A stretch of DNA of 64,000 bases from contig NC_081406.1 of NCBI RefSeq assembly GCF_030272615.1, positions 111,941,783-112,005,782 of the forward strand. The letters run 5' to 3'. Shown here in pieces: positions 22,121 to 34,127 of this stretch; position 1 is the first letter of the stretch; each line of letters starts with the position of its first letter. A program made the translations under genes and the position numbers. The stretch is from Cryptomeria japonica. Its lineage: Eukaryota; Streptophyta; Pinopsida; Cupressales; Cupressaceae. The notes under the pieces were generated by a model. That model saw nothing but the letters and a program-made list of their open reading frames with translations, had not been told where the DNA came from and did not search any database.

Positions 22121-22655
22121 TTTCCGAGCCTCCTTTCCGAAGCTGCAGCTTTGGGAGCAACACAGATTTTTTTATTCGTTACTCTGCAAATACTTTTCTC
22201 TTTTGTGTGTCGACCTCTTTATGGCCTGCGATTTTTTTATTACTTAACGGGCTTATTCATAACCGTAGCACAAATTTGGTTAACGATGGAATAAAATGAA
22301 TTAAATGAATGTGAAAAATGGTTAAAAATTAAATTGTAGTCGGTATTTCGTAGCCCGCCTTTTTAGACCGTTCGACAACATTCAAATCCGAAATACGGGG
22401 GAAACCAGGAATATAGATCATTCCATATTTAATCATTTTCCTTTCTTTTAGCAAAATTTACATAGATTTCCTTAGTCCATCATGGCCTGTTTATTCATCA
22501 TATTAATCATATAAAGCATGTCTAGGGTACTAATCATATGAAGCTAAGCTTGGAAGTCCTATTTATTAATTTTAGAAAAGTCATAATTGGAGAATCTCAC
22601 CCATTAAAAAAATTAACATAATATTTGTGTATACTTAAATTTTGATGATTGATGT
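22121..22655. other. AT-rich spacer
   Basis: No coding signal. The last part (about 22600-22650) resembles the AT-rich unit that recurs at about 23110-23160 and 23515-23570, so it may be a partial third copy of the duplicated block to its right. Confidence 0.4.
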
Positions 22656-22659
22656 CTTT

Positions 22660-23042
22660 ATATGCTTAGTGTAGTGGTGGATACACTTTATTGGTGAGGT
22701 TGTCATCAAGGTTCAAATTTCCGTTAGACGACTATACTCTCAGGTCTTCTACTTTTGTTGGGTGGTTGTTCGTGGGTTTCAACAAGTGAAGTGTGGAGAC
22801 TAAAACCCCTCAACATGGCCTCGATAGTTAAAGTGGGGAGAGATCCTCTATAAGTGGTCTTCTTCAGCTTGGACCTTGTGCCTTTGTTGGGTCATTGGGT
22901 TAGCAAGTTTGAACAAGTGAAGTGTGGGGATTGAGGGCCCTCGGTGTGGTCTCGATAATTAAAGCGGGAAGAGATCCTCCATAAATGGTCTCTTTGGGCT
23001 CACCGCACTACAAACTCAAGTTTTCTCATTAAAAAAAAAAAA
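22660..23042 (+). mobile_element. SINE-like unit with A/B-box-like motifs and poly-A tail
   Basis: TAGTGTAGTGG (about 22666-22676) resembles a polymerase III A box. GGTTCAAATTTCC (22710-22722) resembles a B box about 35 bases further on, the spacing of a tRNA-like head. The unit ends in a run of 13 A at 23029-23041. The body holds an internal direct repeat of about 138 bp (GAACAAGTGAAGTGTGG-like, near 22776 and 22911). A clean target duplication is not apparent, so the SINE call is tentative. Confidence 0.45.
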
Positions 23043-23815
23043 ATTTAAAATCAACAATTGCTCATTACACTTATATCTATAGGTTTTCTTTTTGAAAGAT
23101 TAGTATGGATTTTTTAAATTGAACATAATATTCCATGTATACTCAAATCTTGACAATTCATCATTACACTCATATCTGTACACTTTCTTTTTAAAAGATT
23201 AATGTGAGTTTTTTTAACCCAATCAAATGAAATAGATAATACAAATATTTTCACATTCTATTAATGGTCTTCACGTAAATATAATTAAAATCATTACTTT
23301 TATAATTATATAAATATATTTTATAACTTCATTGGGTTGTTGGGATGGGGGTTTGAACAAGTGAAGTGTGGGGATTGAGACCCCTCAGTGCGACCTTGAT
23401 AGCTCTATGGACTTGAACCAAGCTAAAAGCAGAAGTCTGTTCATAAAAAAAAATCAACAATTGATCATTACACTTATATTTATAGGTTTTCTTTTTGAAA
23501 GATTATTGTGGATTTTTTAAAATTGAACATAATATTCCATGTATACCTAAATTTTGACAATTTATCATTACATGTATATCTATACATTTTCTTTTTAAAA
23601 GATTAGTGTGGATTTTTTTGTGTTCTTTTTAAAAGATTAATATGAGATTAAGATTCCATCAATCAAATAATAAAGATAATACAAATATTTTCACACTTGA
23701 AAACTTTATATATTACACATTCATCAACGATCCGATAAACTATTTAATCTCGTAAATATAATTAAATCATTATTTTTTTTATAATTATTTAAATATATGT
23801 TTTAACTTCCCATTA
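22893..23815 (+). repeat. Tandem duplication of about 400-445 bp
   Basis: The second half of the SINE-like unit plus the AT-rich flank (from about 22893) recurs from about 23337. Shared marks in order: GAACAAGTGAAGTGTGGGG, an A-rich tail, AAATCAACAATTG, AACATAATATTCCATGTATAC, TTTCTTTTTAAAAGATTA and GATAATACAAATATTTTCAC. Offsets between copies run from about 403 to 445 bp, showing later small indels. Confidence 0.75.
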
Positions 23816-25995
23816 AAGTTTCTTTTAGTGGAATCCCAAGAAGGATTTTGTCTCTTCTTTTTACTTCCAAGTTATGGGTGTCACATTCTCCACCATTAGG
23901 TATGTTGGGCCCTTAGGGAGAATGGTGTTATTCATGGTGAACAAAAATCCAACGTTTAATCCAATGATGTTGGTTAAATAATATAACTTTTTGCTTGGTT
24001 AGTTAACTCTCTTGTATGTTTTTATATTTAAATAGTGAATTTAAAATAATTTTAGTTTATAGAATCTTTAACTAATTAGGTACCTGATATGAAGTTAGAA
24101 CTCAAAGAATGAAATAATTAAAGAAATGGATTACCTAGTAACGAACCATATAAGGTTTCAACCAAATTATGATTTCCAACCTAAAAAGGATTCATCTCTC
24201 AATCAAAGGCCATTACATTTTTGTCCATTGACATATTCTATTAAATAGATTTGATTGATTTTTTAATTAAAATAATTTAAGGAAGTGGAAAAAACAAACT
24301 ATTTCTTCATAAAAATGCTATATCAGATACTACAAACCATGATCAATATTTATTTTAATTATCAATTTGTATCATTTTTAATCAGTCTTACAACTATGAC
24401 TATTTTGTAATTTTTGTTTAGTATTGAACAAATAAAAATTGAGCTTAGACTACAACTGAACTTGTTGTGTTTTTGTTAATGTCTTATGTCATTGTGGTAG
24501 CAAGGTACACCAAACTTTTTAGTCTTTATCGTTTGAATAGGAAACATTGTTTTGTGTTGCCAATCACACAACAGTTAAGGTTAGTTGCAAATTGTCAAAA
24601 TGTTAACACTTACTAATGCAATTAGATTTCTTCCCAATGGCCTATGCATTTATTGTAAATTGTGACTAATATACCCCACCATTGTTGTCATTTGTCACAT
24701 TGTTGTTTATACATATGACATAGGAGGGGTGACAATAGGCACCTATAATGAGGAATTAATATATATGCATGCAAACCCAAGCTTTATGAACATACAAATA
24801 GTCTTATTAGTGACCATTCTTTCCACCCATAGCTCCACCTTTTTGAAGCACAAATAATGGGTTGCTTGTTTAATAAAAAACTTATTTTGAAAGGGGCTAA
24901 AGTTCAAAGTTGTGTTATCTTTTAGTCCAAATTTTTTATCACGACCAAGAATTTAAGCATTTCAACAAAAAGTTGATTTGAATAAAAAAATGCTTTAGCT
25001 AGATCCATTTGAGCTAAATGTTTTCAACCCACAACTTGTCCAACTATAGGTGTGTACTAGATACATATGTGGCATCACGTTGGTAATAATGTACAAGAAC
25101 AAAACAAAACTATTTGAAAAACTTAATGTTCTCACCACTTCTATTAGAATAAATAATATAATTTAAAAATCCTTAAAATACTCTTTGGTGTATCTAAAAG
25201 TGTACTTTTAAAAAACATTAAAATTTGATTTTTATTTTTATTTTCACTAAAAATAATTCATCAGGAAGAATATAAGATCAATTGTCTTCTCAAGAAAATA
25301 TTAAATTTGATTTTTTTTTTAAATATGATGCACTAAACGAGAGATTTTGTGTTGAGATAATATAATCATTTTTTATCTCAAAAAATTATTTAAGATAAAT
25401 TGTGGAGGCCCCTTAAAATAGTTATATTTTTAGAACATGAGATTTCATATATTTATTAGAATATATTATCATAATGAAATAAATCAATACATGCATTAAG
25501 TTTGTAATAACCCAAATAGAAATATATTGAAGATATCTTAGAGTAATGAAATATACAACATATGTAATATAGATATTGCTTCAAAATATTCTCAAATCAT
25601 TTCACAAGATAGTGTAGAAACCCCGCATAATTTATGAATTTCCTTATTTAATCTTGCCTCTGATTTCAACGGTCTTCACACAACTATTGGATCTTCTTTT
25701 ATTGATATAAAATTATTTTTTTAACATAAAATAGTTGGAACAACAATAAAAACTATAGCAACAACAATGAAAAAAATTGGAAACACACTAATCAACCCTC
25801 ACTCAAAACACTACTTGGAACATACTAAAAATTTAATATTTTGCTCTAAATTGAAATAATATCCTCAACACCTATAATTGATCTGAGACAACAAAATGAA
25901 TATCAATAAGCTTTTGTGAAATAGTAAAACAACCTTTACCACATGAAACCAAAACAACAATCAAAGTAGCACATAATTTCACTTCACTTGCAGCT
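23816..25995. other. AT-rich intergenic stretch, no gene seen
   Basis: Very AT-rich with many short homopolymers. I find no domain-bearing frame, RNA gene or clear repeat boundary. Confidence 0.5.
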
Positions 25996-26642
25996 TGTTG
26001 TTGAACACACCACATGACTCAGAGGGGAGGGTGAATCAATTTGGACCTCAAAATACTCTACTTTGATCTTTTAAACTTCGAACCACAATTAACTTATTAT
26101 TTCAATTATGAAACATGAAAGCACAAAGCACAACAAACATATGAACATTGAATTTACGTGAAAAAACTCTAAACAAGGATAAACTGCGATGAGAATCACA
26201 CTCACAATATGAATAAATAATTACAATGTTTTGGGTTCAAGGCCAAGGAGCTCACTGCATCTAATAGGACTTGCAAGACTAAGGTGCACAATCTGAGGGC
26301 AAGATACAAGGGACTTCACAAGCTACCAAAAGAAACATGTTGTCTTCTAATAAGGACATGGAATAGATGAATTAAAATGAACAAGAATCATGAAATTATC
26401 CTTGAACCAGTGTCAAGTGACCAATATCATGGCAAACACATCTAACATCAATCACTGTCTCAAAACACTATCACACTAAAGATAACAGCATCAACACTCT
26501 TCATAAACTAACTTTCACACTTTTGTTACACCAAATCTACTTGCATATCATTCACATCTACTTTATATCAATTCACACGTATTTCATATGTCAACTCACA
26601 CAACTGTATGTGTATATGTATATGTGTGTGTGTGTGTGTCTG

Positions 26643-26691
<49 letters not shown>

Positions 26692-26744
26692 TTATGTATG
26701 TATGTGTGTGTGTATGTATGTGTGTATGTATGTATATGTATATG

Positions 26745-26777
<33 letters not shown>

Positions 26778-26846
26778 GTGTGTGTGTATGTATGTATGCA
26801 TGTATGCATGTATGTATGTATGTATGTATGCATATGTATATGTATA

Positions 26847-26895
<49 letters not shown>

Positions 26896-27940
26896 GTGTG
26901 TGTGTATATATATGTATATATATATATATGTCTATGTATGTATGTATGTATGTATGTATGTCTATGTGTGTATGTGTGTATACACACACACACAAGATCA
27001 TTCATTAAAACCCTCAAATAGGTAGATCATAGACAAAATGTATAATATTACATAAATTAGGCCACCCAAACTAATAACACATAATGTGGTCTACTCTAAG
27101 AGATAAAGGAAACCCAAATACATCTCTCTGGGTTGATTCCAACAAACTGTGCATGCTAACACATTCTCCAATTTTGGCATCAAATGAAACGTGTAAATGA
27201 TAAGTGAAGCACACTAATTATTCATCCCAAAAACATCCTCCAATAAAAAATACACAATTTGAATCTACACACACCATTTTGGTACATGTATCAACATCTA
27301 AAATCAACCTCCAATGCATGTTCAAACCAAAAGAGCATGATCCAAATAAGATAAACCAACTAGGTCTGTCAAACACCAATACAACTGAACATATAAAACA
27401 CAAGAACAACATAACTTCATTTTCTAAATAGACTAGCACAAGAAAACCAAATTGTAACACTAAAAGGACCAAATGAACATGCCCTCCAAGCTGCAACACT
27501 TGAATCTACTTATTTGAGAACGACCAAACATTCTTTGAACCAATTCCGATAGACAACCTCACATCATAAACAACAACAACCAACTATACTATTTGAGCAA
27601 CAAAGGACCTAAAAATATGATAGTGCAATATACACAAATCATAAACATTATATCCAAAACCCTAAGCCATAATCTTCACAAACCAAGGGAATGCAAAGCA
27701 TTCTTCCATTGGTACATTAAATACTCTTTCGTGCATATAAATATCATTTCTTGCATATTGAAACTTCCACTACACTAGCCTTCTGGAAACACCTCATACT
27801 TACTCAACATCACACCAAACCACACAACAACATTTGAACACTCACTTTTAGACCACTTACAACACACAATGACATCAATGACAACACTAGATTGGTTCGC
27901 ATCAATGAGAACACAACTCAACATAACTCAAGCTTTGATG
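25996..27940 (-). repeat. 3' LTR of the truncated copia element
   Basis: Bounded on the right by the polypurine tract and on the left by TGTTG next to a copia-LTR-like GAGGGGAGGGTGAATC block. Enlarged by a 390-bp microsatellite at 26605-26994. End points are approximate because both termini are decayed. Confidence 0.5.
26605..26994. repeat. Long compound TATGTA/TGTG microsatellite
   Basis: About 390 bp of alternating purine-pyrimidine DNA made of TATGTA, TGTG, TATG and GTAT motifs, closing with CACACACACACA. All six-frame ORFs here are repeats of Tyr/Val/Cys/Met or His/Ile/Thr/Tyr and are not genes. Confidence 0.95.
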
Positions 27941-28251
27941 ATTCTCCCCCTTTGTCATTGATGGCAACACATTTACCAACAACAACAAACAACACTTTCC
28001 TCTCCTAATCTCTCTCCCCCCATTACATCAGGGACAAAGGGCACACTCTCTCCCTTTCATCTTGACTCTCTTTCTCTCTTTTGGTAATAACACTGACCAT
28101 TGCAACACTCCATCAACAACCATTTTTTTGCAACTAGGAAATCACACACACTACACTACTCCCCTTGAGAGCAACAACAACATTAATCCAAAAGACAAAA
28201 GATGAACTTTAAATCTCCCCTTGGAAGATGCACCACTTGAATGCATTTAGT

Positions 28252-30215
28252 TCATAGGAGGACAATAACCCCTAAATTTAATCGTGGATACTCAAAATTA
28301 TCCTTCTCCAAAGCCTTAGTAAATATATATGCTATTTGTTCTTTAGTGGGCACATACTCCAATTTGACTTCCTTCCCTACAACCTTCTCTTTTAATAAAT
28401 GATACCAAATTGAAATGTGTTTAGTCCTTGAATGCATCATCGAGTTCTTTGAAATGTTTTTGCACTTGTATTATCACACATAATAGGAATTGCATCATCA
28501 TACTTCATCTTGATATCTCTAAGAGTTTTCTTCAAACGTATGACTTGAGTACAAAAAGATGTTGTTGTAATGTATTATACCTCAATAGTAAATTGCTAGA
28601 AAATGATGCTTTAAACCCACAAACAAACAATCCATTTCCTACATTTAACCCATGAGAGAAAAGCATGAATATAAGCTTACAAAATCACCATAGTGAAAAT
28701 ATCAAATAGACAAGCCACAAGATAACACAAGATATACCCTAGGAAAACCCCCACAAGGGAAAAACTCAACCTCCAAAAGCATCCATACTCTATTGTGTTA
28801 ATCAGCCATAAAAAAACACTTCCAAAGTTACAATGAATACCTTTGAACCATCAAGCCCTCCAATGCATTCCCATGTGTCCAAGCATGAATCCACACATCC
28901 CATGCCATGCTCCACAAATTCAATCCTCTAGAGGACTTAATACAATGACATCTCAAACCACCAACCAACCTTAACCACTAAACATGTGCTTGCTTTTATA
29001 GACAAAAGATCACACAAGTACAACTAGTGGTAAAGTGTTCTCACAACTAACCCTTGACCCCACATTTAATATTAGGTACTAATTTTTCTCTTTTTAAATA
29101 TCTTTCCCCAATATTAAATAATTACAATATAATATTACAATTTTACAACACATGTTTATCACAGTGGCCTCGAGAATATTCCAAAGGAATCTCTACTTGT
29201 TACACATCCATGTGCAATATCACATTATAAATAAAAAGTATACAAAACTTTATTTTCTTATAGATAATGACACTAAATCATGTTTCTTTCTCAACCAAGA
29301 GACCAATTTGTCTCCTAAGAAAAATGTGCCACCACTTGTACTTCTATCATTAGCACATCTAGACCAATTAGCATCTATAAATGATCTCAAAATGAAATCA
29401 TCATCCTTCTTATACCATAATCTATAATCCAAAGCCCCTTTCAAATATTTGAATATCCTTTTCACGCTTGATAATAAGATTTGTTAGGATTAGCTTGATA
29501 TTTGGCAACCAAATAGACAACCTACATAATATCTAGTCTTAAAGAAGTCAAATACAACAATCCTTCAATCATAGATCTATATTGTTTTTAATCAACATCC
29601 AAAGATCCTCATCCTTGTGTAACTTACAACCAGAATTCATAAGGGTTACAACTAGTTTACAATTCTCCATCCCAAACTTCTTCAACATCTCCTTGATATA
29701 CTTGGTCTGAGAAATAAAAATTCCTTCTTCTAATTGTGTAACTTGAAGACTAAAGAAAAATGATAGCTCAAATTTAATCGACTTCTCAAATTCCTTTTGC
29801 ATTTATTCTACAAACTTCTTACATACATCATCACTTCCTCCAAATATGATATCACCAACTTACACAACAATAATCAACAATTTATCACCTTAAACTTTGA
29901 AAGAAATAATGTTATCTATAATACCTTTCTTCAACAAATACCTATCCAACCTTGGATACCAAGCTCTAGGAGCTTTCTTGAGTCTATAAAGTGCCTTCTT
30001 GAGTCTGCAAACCATATTCAGATCTTCTAAGAGCTTGAATCCATATGGCTATTCAATGTATAATTCTTCAAGTTCTCCATTCAAAAATGCTGACTTGATA
30101 TCCATTTGATATACCTTTAAGTTCTTATATGCAACAAATGCAAGAAAAATCCTTATTACATCCATTCTTGCTACTAGAGAAAATGCCTCCTCAAGGTCTA
30201 TGCAATATATTTATG
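28252..30215 (-). pseudogene. Copia pol remnant (reverse transcriptase and RNase H)
   Basis: Fragments in order on the minus strand: VYQMDIKSAFLNGELEE (about 30100), RAWYPRLDRYL (about 29950), a polymerase motif degraded from YVDD to stop-V-G-D (about 29850), GIFISQTKYIKEMLKKFGM (about 29710), RSTSGGTFFLGDKLVSW (about 29310) and SRTKHISIWYHLLKEK with EYVPTKEQIAYIFTKAL (28252-28440). In-frame stops and shifts are frequent and the catalytic motif is lost, so it cannot encode an active enzyme. RNase H is split by an insertion at about 28580-29257. Confidence 0.8.
28580..29257. mobile_element. Insertion of about 0.68 kb inside the copia RNase H
   Basis: The RNase H reading runs up to about 29262 on one side and resumes at about 28580 on the other, with foreign sequence between. 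TTATA flanks both sides (28575-28579 and 29258-29262) and may be the target duplication. The insert has the AGGAAAACCCCCACAAGGG segment typical of copia LTRs, so it may be a small solo LTR, though TG...CA ends are not clean. Confidence 0.45.
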
Positions 30216-30239
30216 TTGAATTTGAATCCTATTTGTAAA

Positions 30240-32470
30240 CTTGATAAAGCCAACTACTAACCTAGATCTACAAACTAATCAACACAAAATCAATAGAGAA
30301 CAACCATGCATGAAAATAATGTAATGAAATAACAAATATTATACCATTCACACACAAAGTAGGCTTGTCTCCATTGTTATCCTATCCTCCATGATATTGT
30401 ATTTGATATGGTTGTCTCATATTTGTGTTGCACTTGCACAAGAGCTCAAGGAAGAATGGATGTGGTTGTGGGATGCAAAGCTATGATGCAAAGATAAAGT
30501 GATGATGTCTACTAGAATTATTTCAATAGAATGTAAGTATGCTTTATGAAAAACGAGAGGAGGAAGCCTCTTTGGATTAAGAGGTTAAAGATAAAATGAA
30601 TTGCTAGGATTAAGGAGTAGGTATTTACAAAGATGTGTCATCATGTGGATAAGAAGAAAAGGATAAATGAAAAAAATAAATATATAAAAGTATTTATTTA
30701 ATTAAGAGAAGAAGGGCCACATAAATTAAATAAATAAAACATTTATTTAATTTGAGAAAGAGGGATGAGATCTAAATAAATAGTAAATATTTATTTAAAT
30801 TAGAAAGAAGAGGCTTGGTGAATTAAATAGATAAAAAAAATTAAAAAATTAATTAATAGAAGATATTAGGATTAAATAATTAACTAAATAATAAATAATT
30901 ATTTAATCAAAGGATAATTTTAGGTGTCTACATTTTGCCCCTCTTTGAGACAATGTAATTTATCATGTTGTTTCAAAGAAGATTAAAAATTTAACGGATA
31001 CATGCCCCAGTTTGGAAGGTGATATGTTCCCTCGAGAGATTGGATGAAAAATTGGCAAAACATTTGGACAATCTCTTGATAAAAAGAGAGGATAGGGTAG
31101 ACAAAGCGGCAAAAGACACGGGCTAAAATGACAAAGAATGAACCAAGACTAGGTTAGTAAGAGTTACATGGGAGCGCAATGGGATAACACAAGAAACTAG
31201 GGTTTCAACACCTATAAATAGGAGCTTGGGGAAGGTCTCATTTGCATCCATTACTTTCATTGATCAAGGCATAGAGCAGAGTGAAGGAGAGTAGAAGCAG
31301 TCAATGAGATGGTGAAGCAATTCCATAGATTCAAGCATGTGTGGTGGTTCCAGAGGCCATAGGAGTATGGAGAGTTGATAAGTACACCCTCCTTTTGTTG
31401 ATTTAGTGCATTTATTATGTCATTAATAGGGGTCAAAGTCTAGGTTGGTTTTTATCGAAAATGTGTGTACAGTCTATTTTGACCATGTGCGACATGATAA
31501 TGTGTGCTTGGTGGCTGAGGGCATGTGTCTCATTATGGACACATGTCTGGTCTATAAAAATACGTCTAGGGTCTAGGGGCGTGTGTTTGGTGAGAGACTA
31601 TGTGCATGGGTGTGGAAAATTCTAGAAAATAGTGTCTCTACCTTGCAATGACAAAAGGTATTTTTGATACGCGATGATGAGGGTTTAGGGGCAACACCCC
31701 AAAAAAACATTTAGGTTAATTTATCATTGTAAATCTTGATTGTTTATCATTAGGTCATAGATTTAATGATGGATATTTTGTATGCTTTGTTTTTCCTAGA
31801 AAGCAACCCTATATTATAAAGGTGTTGTATTACGGCTATGCATTTGATGTATTCAAAGAGTTTGATAGCTATTGAGTTACCTCTAGATCTCCATTAGTGA
31901 TACTCCTATAAGAAGCTTACTCTGCAAGTGTATTGAAATTTTTTGTTGATTTATGAATAATATATTGGACGACTTTTGGAGTGTAGGGATTTTCTTCTGA
32001 AAGGGTTTTCCCCATGTAAATCATTGTGTTGTGGTATTGATGCTATTGTGTTTTATTTTTGTTAAGTTTCTATAACTGATATAAAGATGTCTAAAATATT
32101 TGTATTACCCTCCTCTCAAGGTTAGTGTAGGAATTTGTTCTACTACTTAACTTCCTTGCATTGAATGTGTTTGCAGTTAAAAGCATGTGTGTGCACCTTG
32201 AAAGTGTGTATGCAATTAGAAAACACATATGCCTGATAGAAGTGATAAATTCTTAGGGCTAGAGCTACAAATATGATAAACAAATGTGACAAATAGAGTT
32301 GAAGTTTCAAATGTGATAAAAAATGCGATAAATAAGAAGTTGAAGTAGAAAATATGATAAACAAATGTGGCTAATAAGATATGACTATCAGATTGATATA
32401 ATCAAACAATTTCCCATAGTAGGATTAACTTTAGGTTGATTAGATTGATTAAGTTAATGTAGTGATTGCT
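30240..32470 (+). other. LTR-like and leader sequence ahead of the first PMD frame
   Basis: AT-rich, with many AATTAAATAA motifs at 30640-30910, ending in TTTTAGGTGTCTACATTTTG (about 30923). The same junction precedes the second PMD frame (about 45362), so both frames seem to belong to one repeat family. CTATAAATAGGAG at about 31211 looks like a TATA region. No coding region is identified here. Confidence 0.45.
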
Positions 32471-32627
32471 ATGATTGAAAGATGATTTACCATCATTGGA
32501 GTTGCGAGAGAGGTTTTCTCAAACACGATGATTGAGGCTAGAGCTGACAAAGATCAAGCACTTTATCTTGAGACAGAGAGGATTATGGAAGGTGACCTTC
32601 ATGCACAAGATTAGGGTGAACCTATAG

Positions 32628-34127
32628 ATGTTGTTGGCACTTGTTGAGAGGTGGTATAATGAGCATAGCTCATTTCCTTTACCGATATGAGATATATCTG
32701 TGACATTGGAGGATGTGTACAAGATAGTGTAGATATTGATCATAGGAGAGCTTGTGATGTATGATAGGAACACAGATCCTATTGCTCTGCGCTAAGTTTT
32801 TGGAGAGGATTTGTAGATCTGAGGAGAGTATGTGAGTTGGGATGAGATGATATGTTCTAGGGAGACACAACTAGCAATCATCAGTGGTCTAATAGGGGAG
32901 TTAGTCCATCTAGACAAGATGGCACATAGGTTATGCCATGGTTTGGGGAGAGTAATGGAGATGGTGATCAATGAGGGTAATCAATTTACATGGGGCACAT
33001 ATTTATTGGCACACTTGTACCATGATCTGCATAATTTGTATATATGGGCAAATGTAGTTTATCGACAGGGGCGACCCTATTACATATATGGGCATATAAG
33101 AATATAAAAAATAGTATGACCAATTTATATGAGATTCAAGGGACTAGGCCAACCGTGTGTTCATATGTATGGTATGATCACTTCCCTAGCTGAGGGAAGA
33201 TAGAGTATTGGCTGAGGGTTATAGATGATATTGACAACATCATTTGGATACCCTATCTAGATTGTAAGGAGTGGGAGGAGGATGATGAGAAGCTACCTTT
33301 TGGTTTTAAGACATGATGTTTGATTGGTTGCACTTAGTATAGTATTGAGCACCACTTGCCAGGGTGAGTTATGAGGTAGTTCGATAGGGTATAAGGTTTT
33401 ACTTAGAGTCGTGATGAGTTTTCTCAGACATGGAAAGAGATGTCACATTGGACCTACACTATCCCATGATGTTGCAATTATTGAGTTTCAGGCATTGGTT
33501 TTGATATAGTGGGACGTTCACCAAGGTGTGGCTAATGTAGGTATGACACCCAATTTTGAGGCATGGTTCATAGCGCATCCATTCCCACACTTGACTCACC
33601 CAAGAGAGGTGCCATCCAGGCTTGATGAAAATAGAGAGGGGGAGAGACCTATGCCAAGGATGTAGGTATAGAGGAGAGGATGAGGAGATAGAGGTAGAGG
33701 AGATAGTGGAGATGGGGATGATGAGGCTAGAGGAGGTAGGGGAGCTCAATATCAAAGACTTCAATAGGTACCACTTAGGATGCTAAGAGGAAAAGGAGAT
33801 TGGGATAGAGCTACAGGAGGACGGATATAGGTGCAAGCTCAGGGACATGATTCCCATAGGTGGATAACAGGAATAAGAAGATAGCTTCCTTACAATTACA
33901 ACTACAGGCCAAGGATGCACAAGTAGCCACTTTATAGGGAGATGAAGCCACTCTCGAATAGTTGGTGCAAGATTTCATATAGGAGAGAGATTTGGCCATA
34001 AAAAGGTACACTTAGGATGAGGACATGATACAATAGGCTTTGAAGGTACAATAGAGTGATGTTATGAGAAATATGGAGTTTTGCATGAAGGCTGGGTTGA
34101 AGATAGCATTCTAGAGGCAATTATGTG
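32628..34127 (+). pseudogene. Decayed plant mobile domain (PMD) protein, copy I, 5' part
   Basis: From the ATG at 32628 one frame gives LLALVERWYNEHSSF, then ISVTLEDVYKI, and further on WGTYLLAHLYHDLHNL (about 32990-33035). These match the pattern of the PMD family, found both in host genes (MAIN/MAIL) and inside plant transposons. At least four stops interrupt the frame before 32832. A Gly/Arg-rich stretch (about 33660-33760) and a predicted coiled coil (IASLQLQLQAKDAQVATL, about 33880-33935) follow. The frame is broken at 34127 by the copia element and its tail resumes at 41850. Identification rests on motif recognition; function is certainly lost in this copy. Confidence 0.65.

Larger units (their letters stand above)
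25996..30230 (-). mobile_element. 5'-truncated, decayed Ty1/copia element
   Basis: Reading on the minus strand: part of reverse transcriptase (from about 30215), RNase H (to 28252), then a purine tract AAAGGGGGAGAAT (27941-27953) and a 3' LTR (about 25996-27940). The LTR's far end carries the GAGGGGAGGGTGAATC segment seen in the other copia LTRs. Gag, protease, integrase and the 5' LTR are absent. The coding remnant has many stops and shifts. The break at about 30215-30240 abuts the sequence leading to the first PMD frame. Confidence 0.7.

Noticed and set aside
22097-22294. 65-codon plus-strand ORF upstream of the kinesin gene
   Set aside because: No domain, hydrophobic low-complexity translation, in the presumed promoter of the opposite-strand gene.
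26523-27025. Several overlapping ORFs of 60-149 codons on both strands
   Set aside because: They are translations of the TATGTA/TGTG microsatellite.
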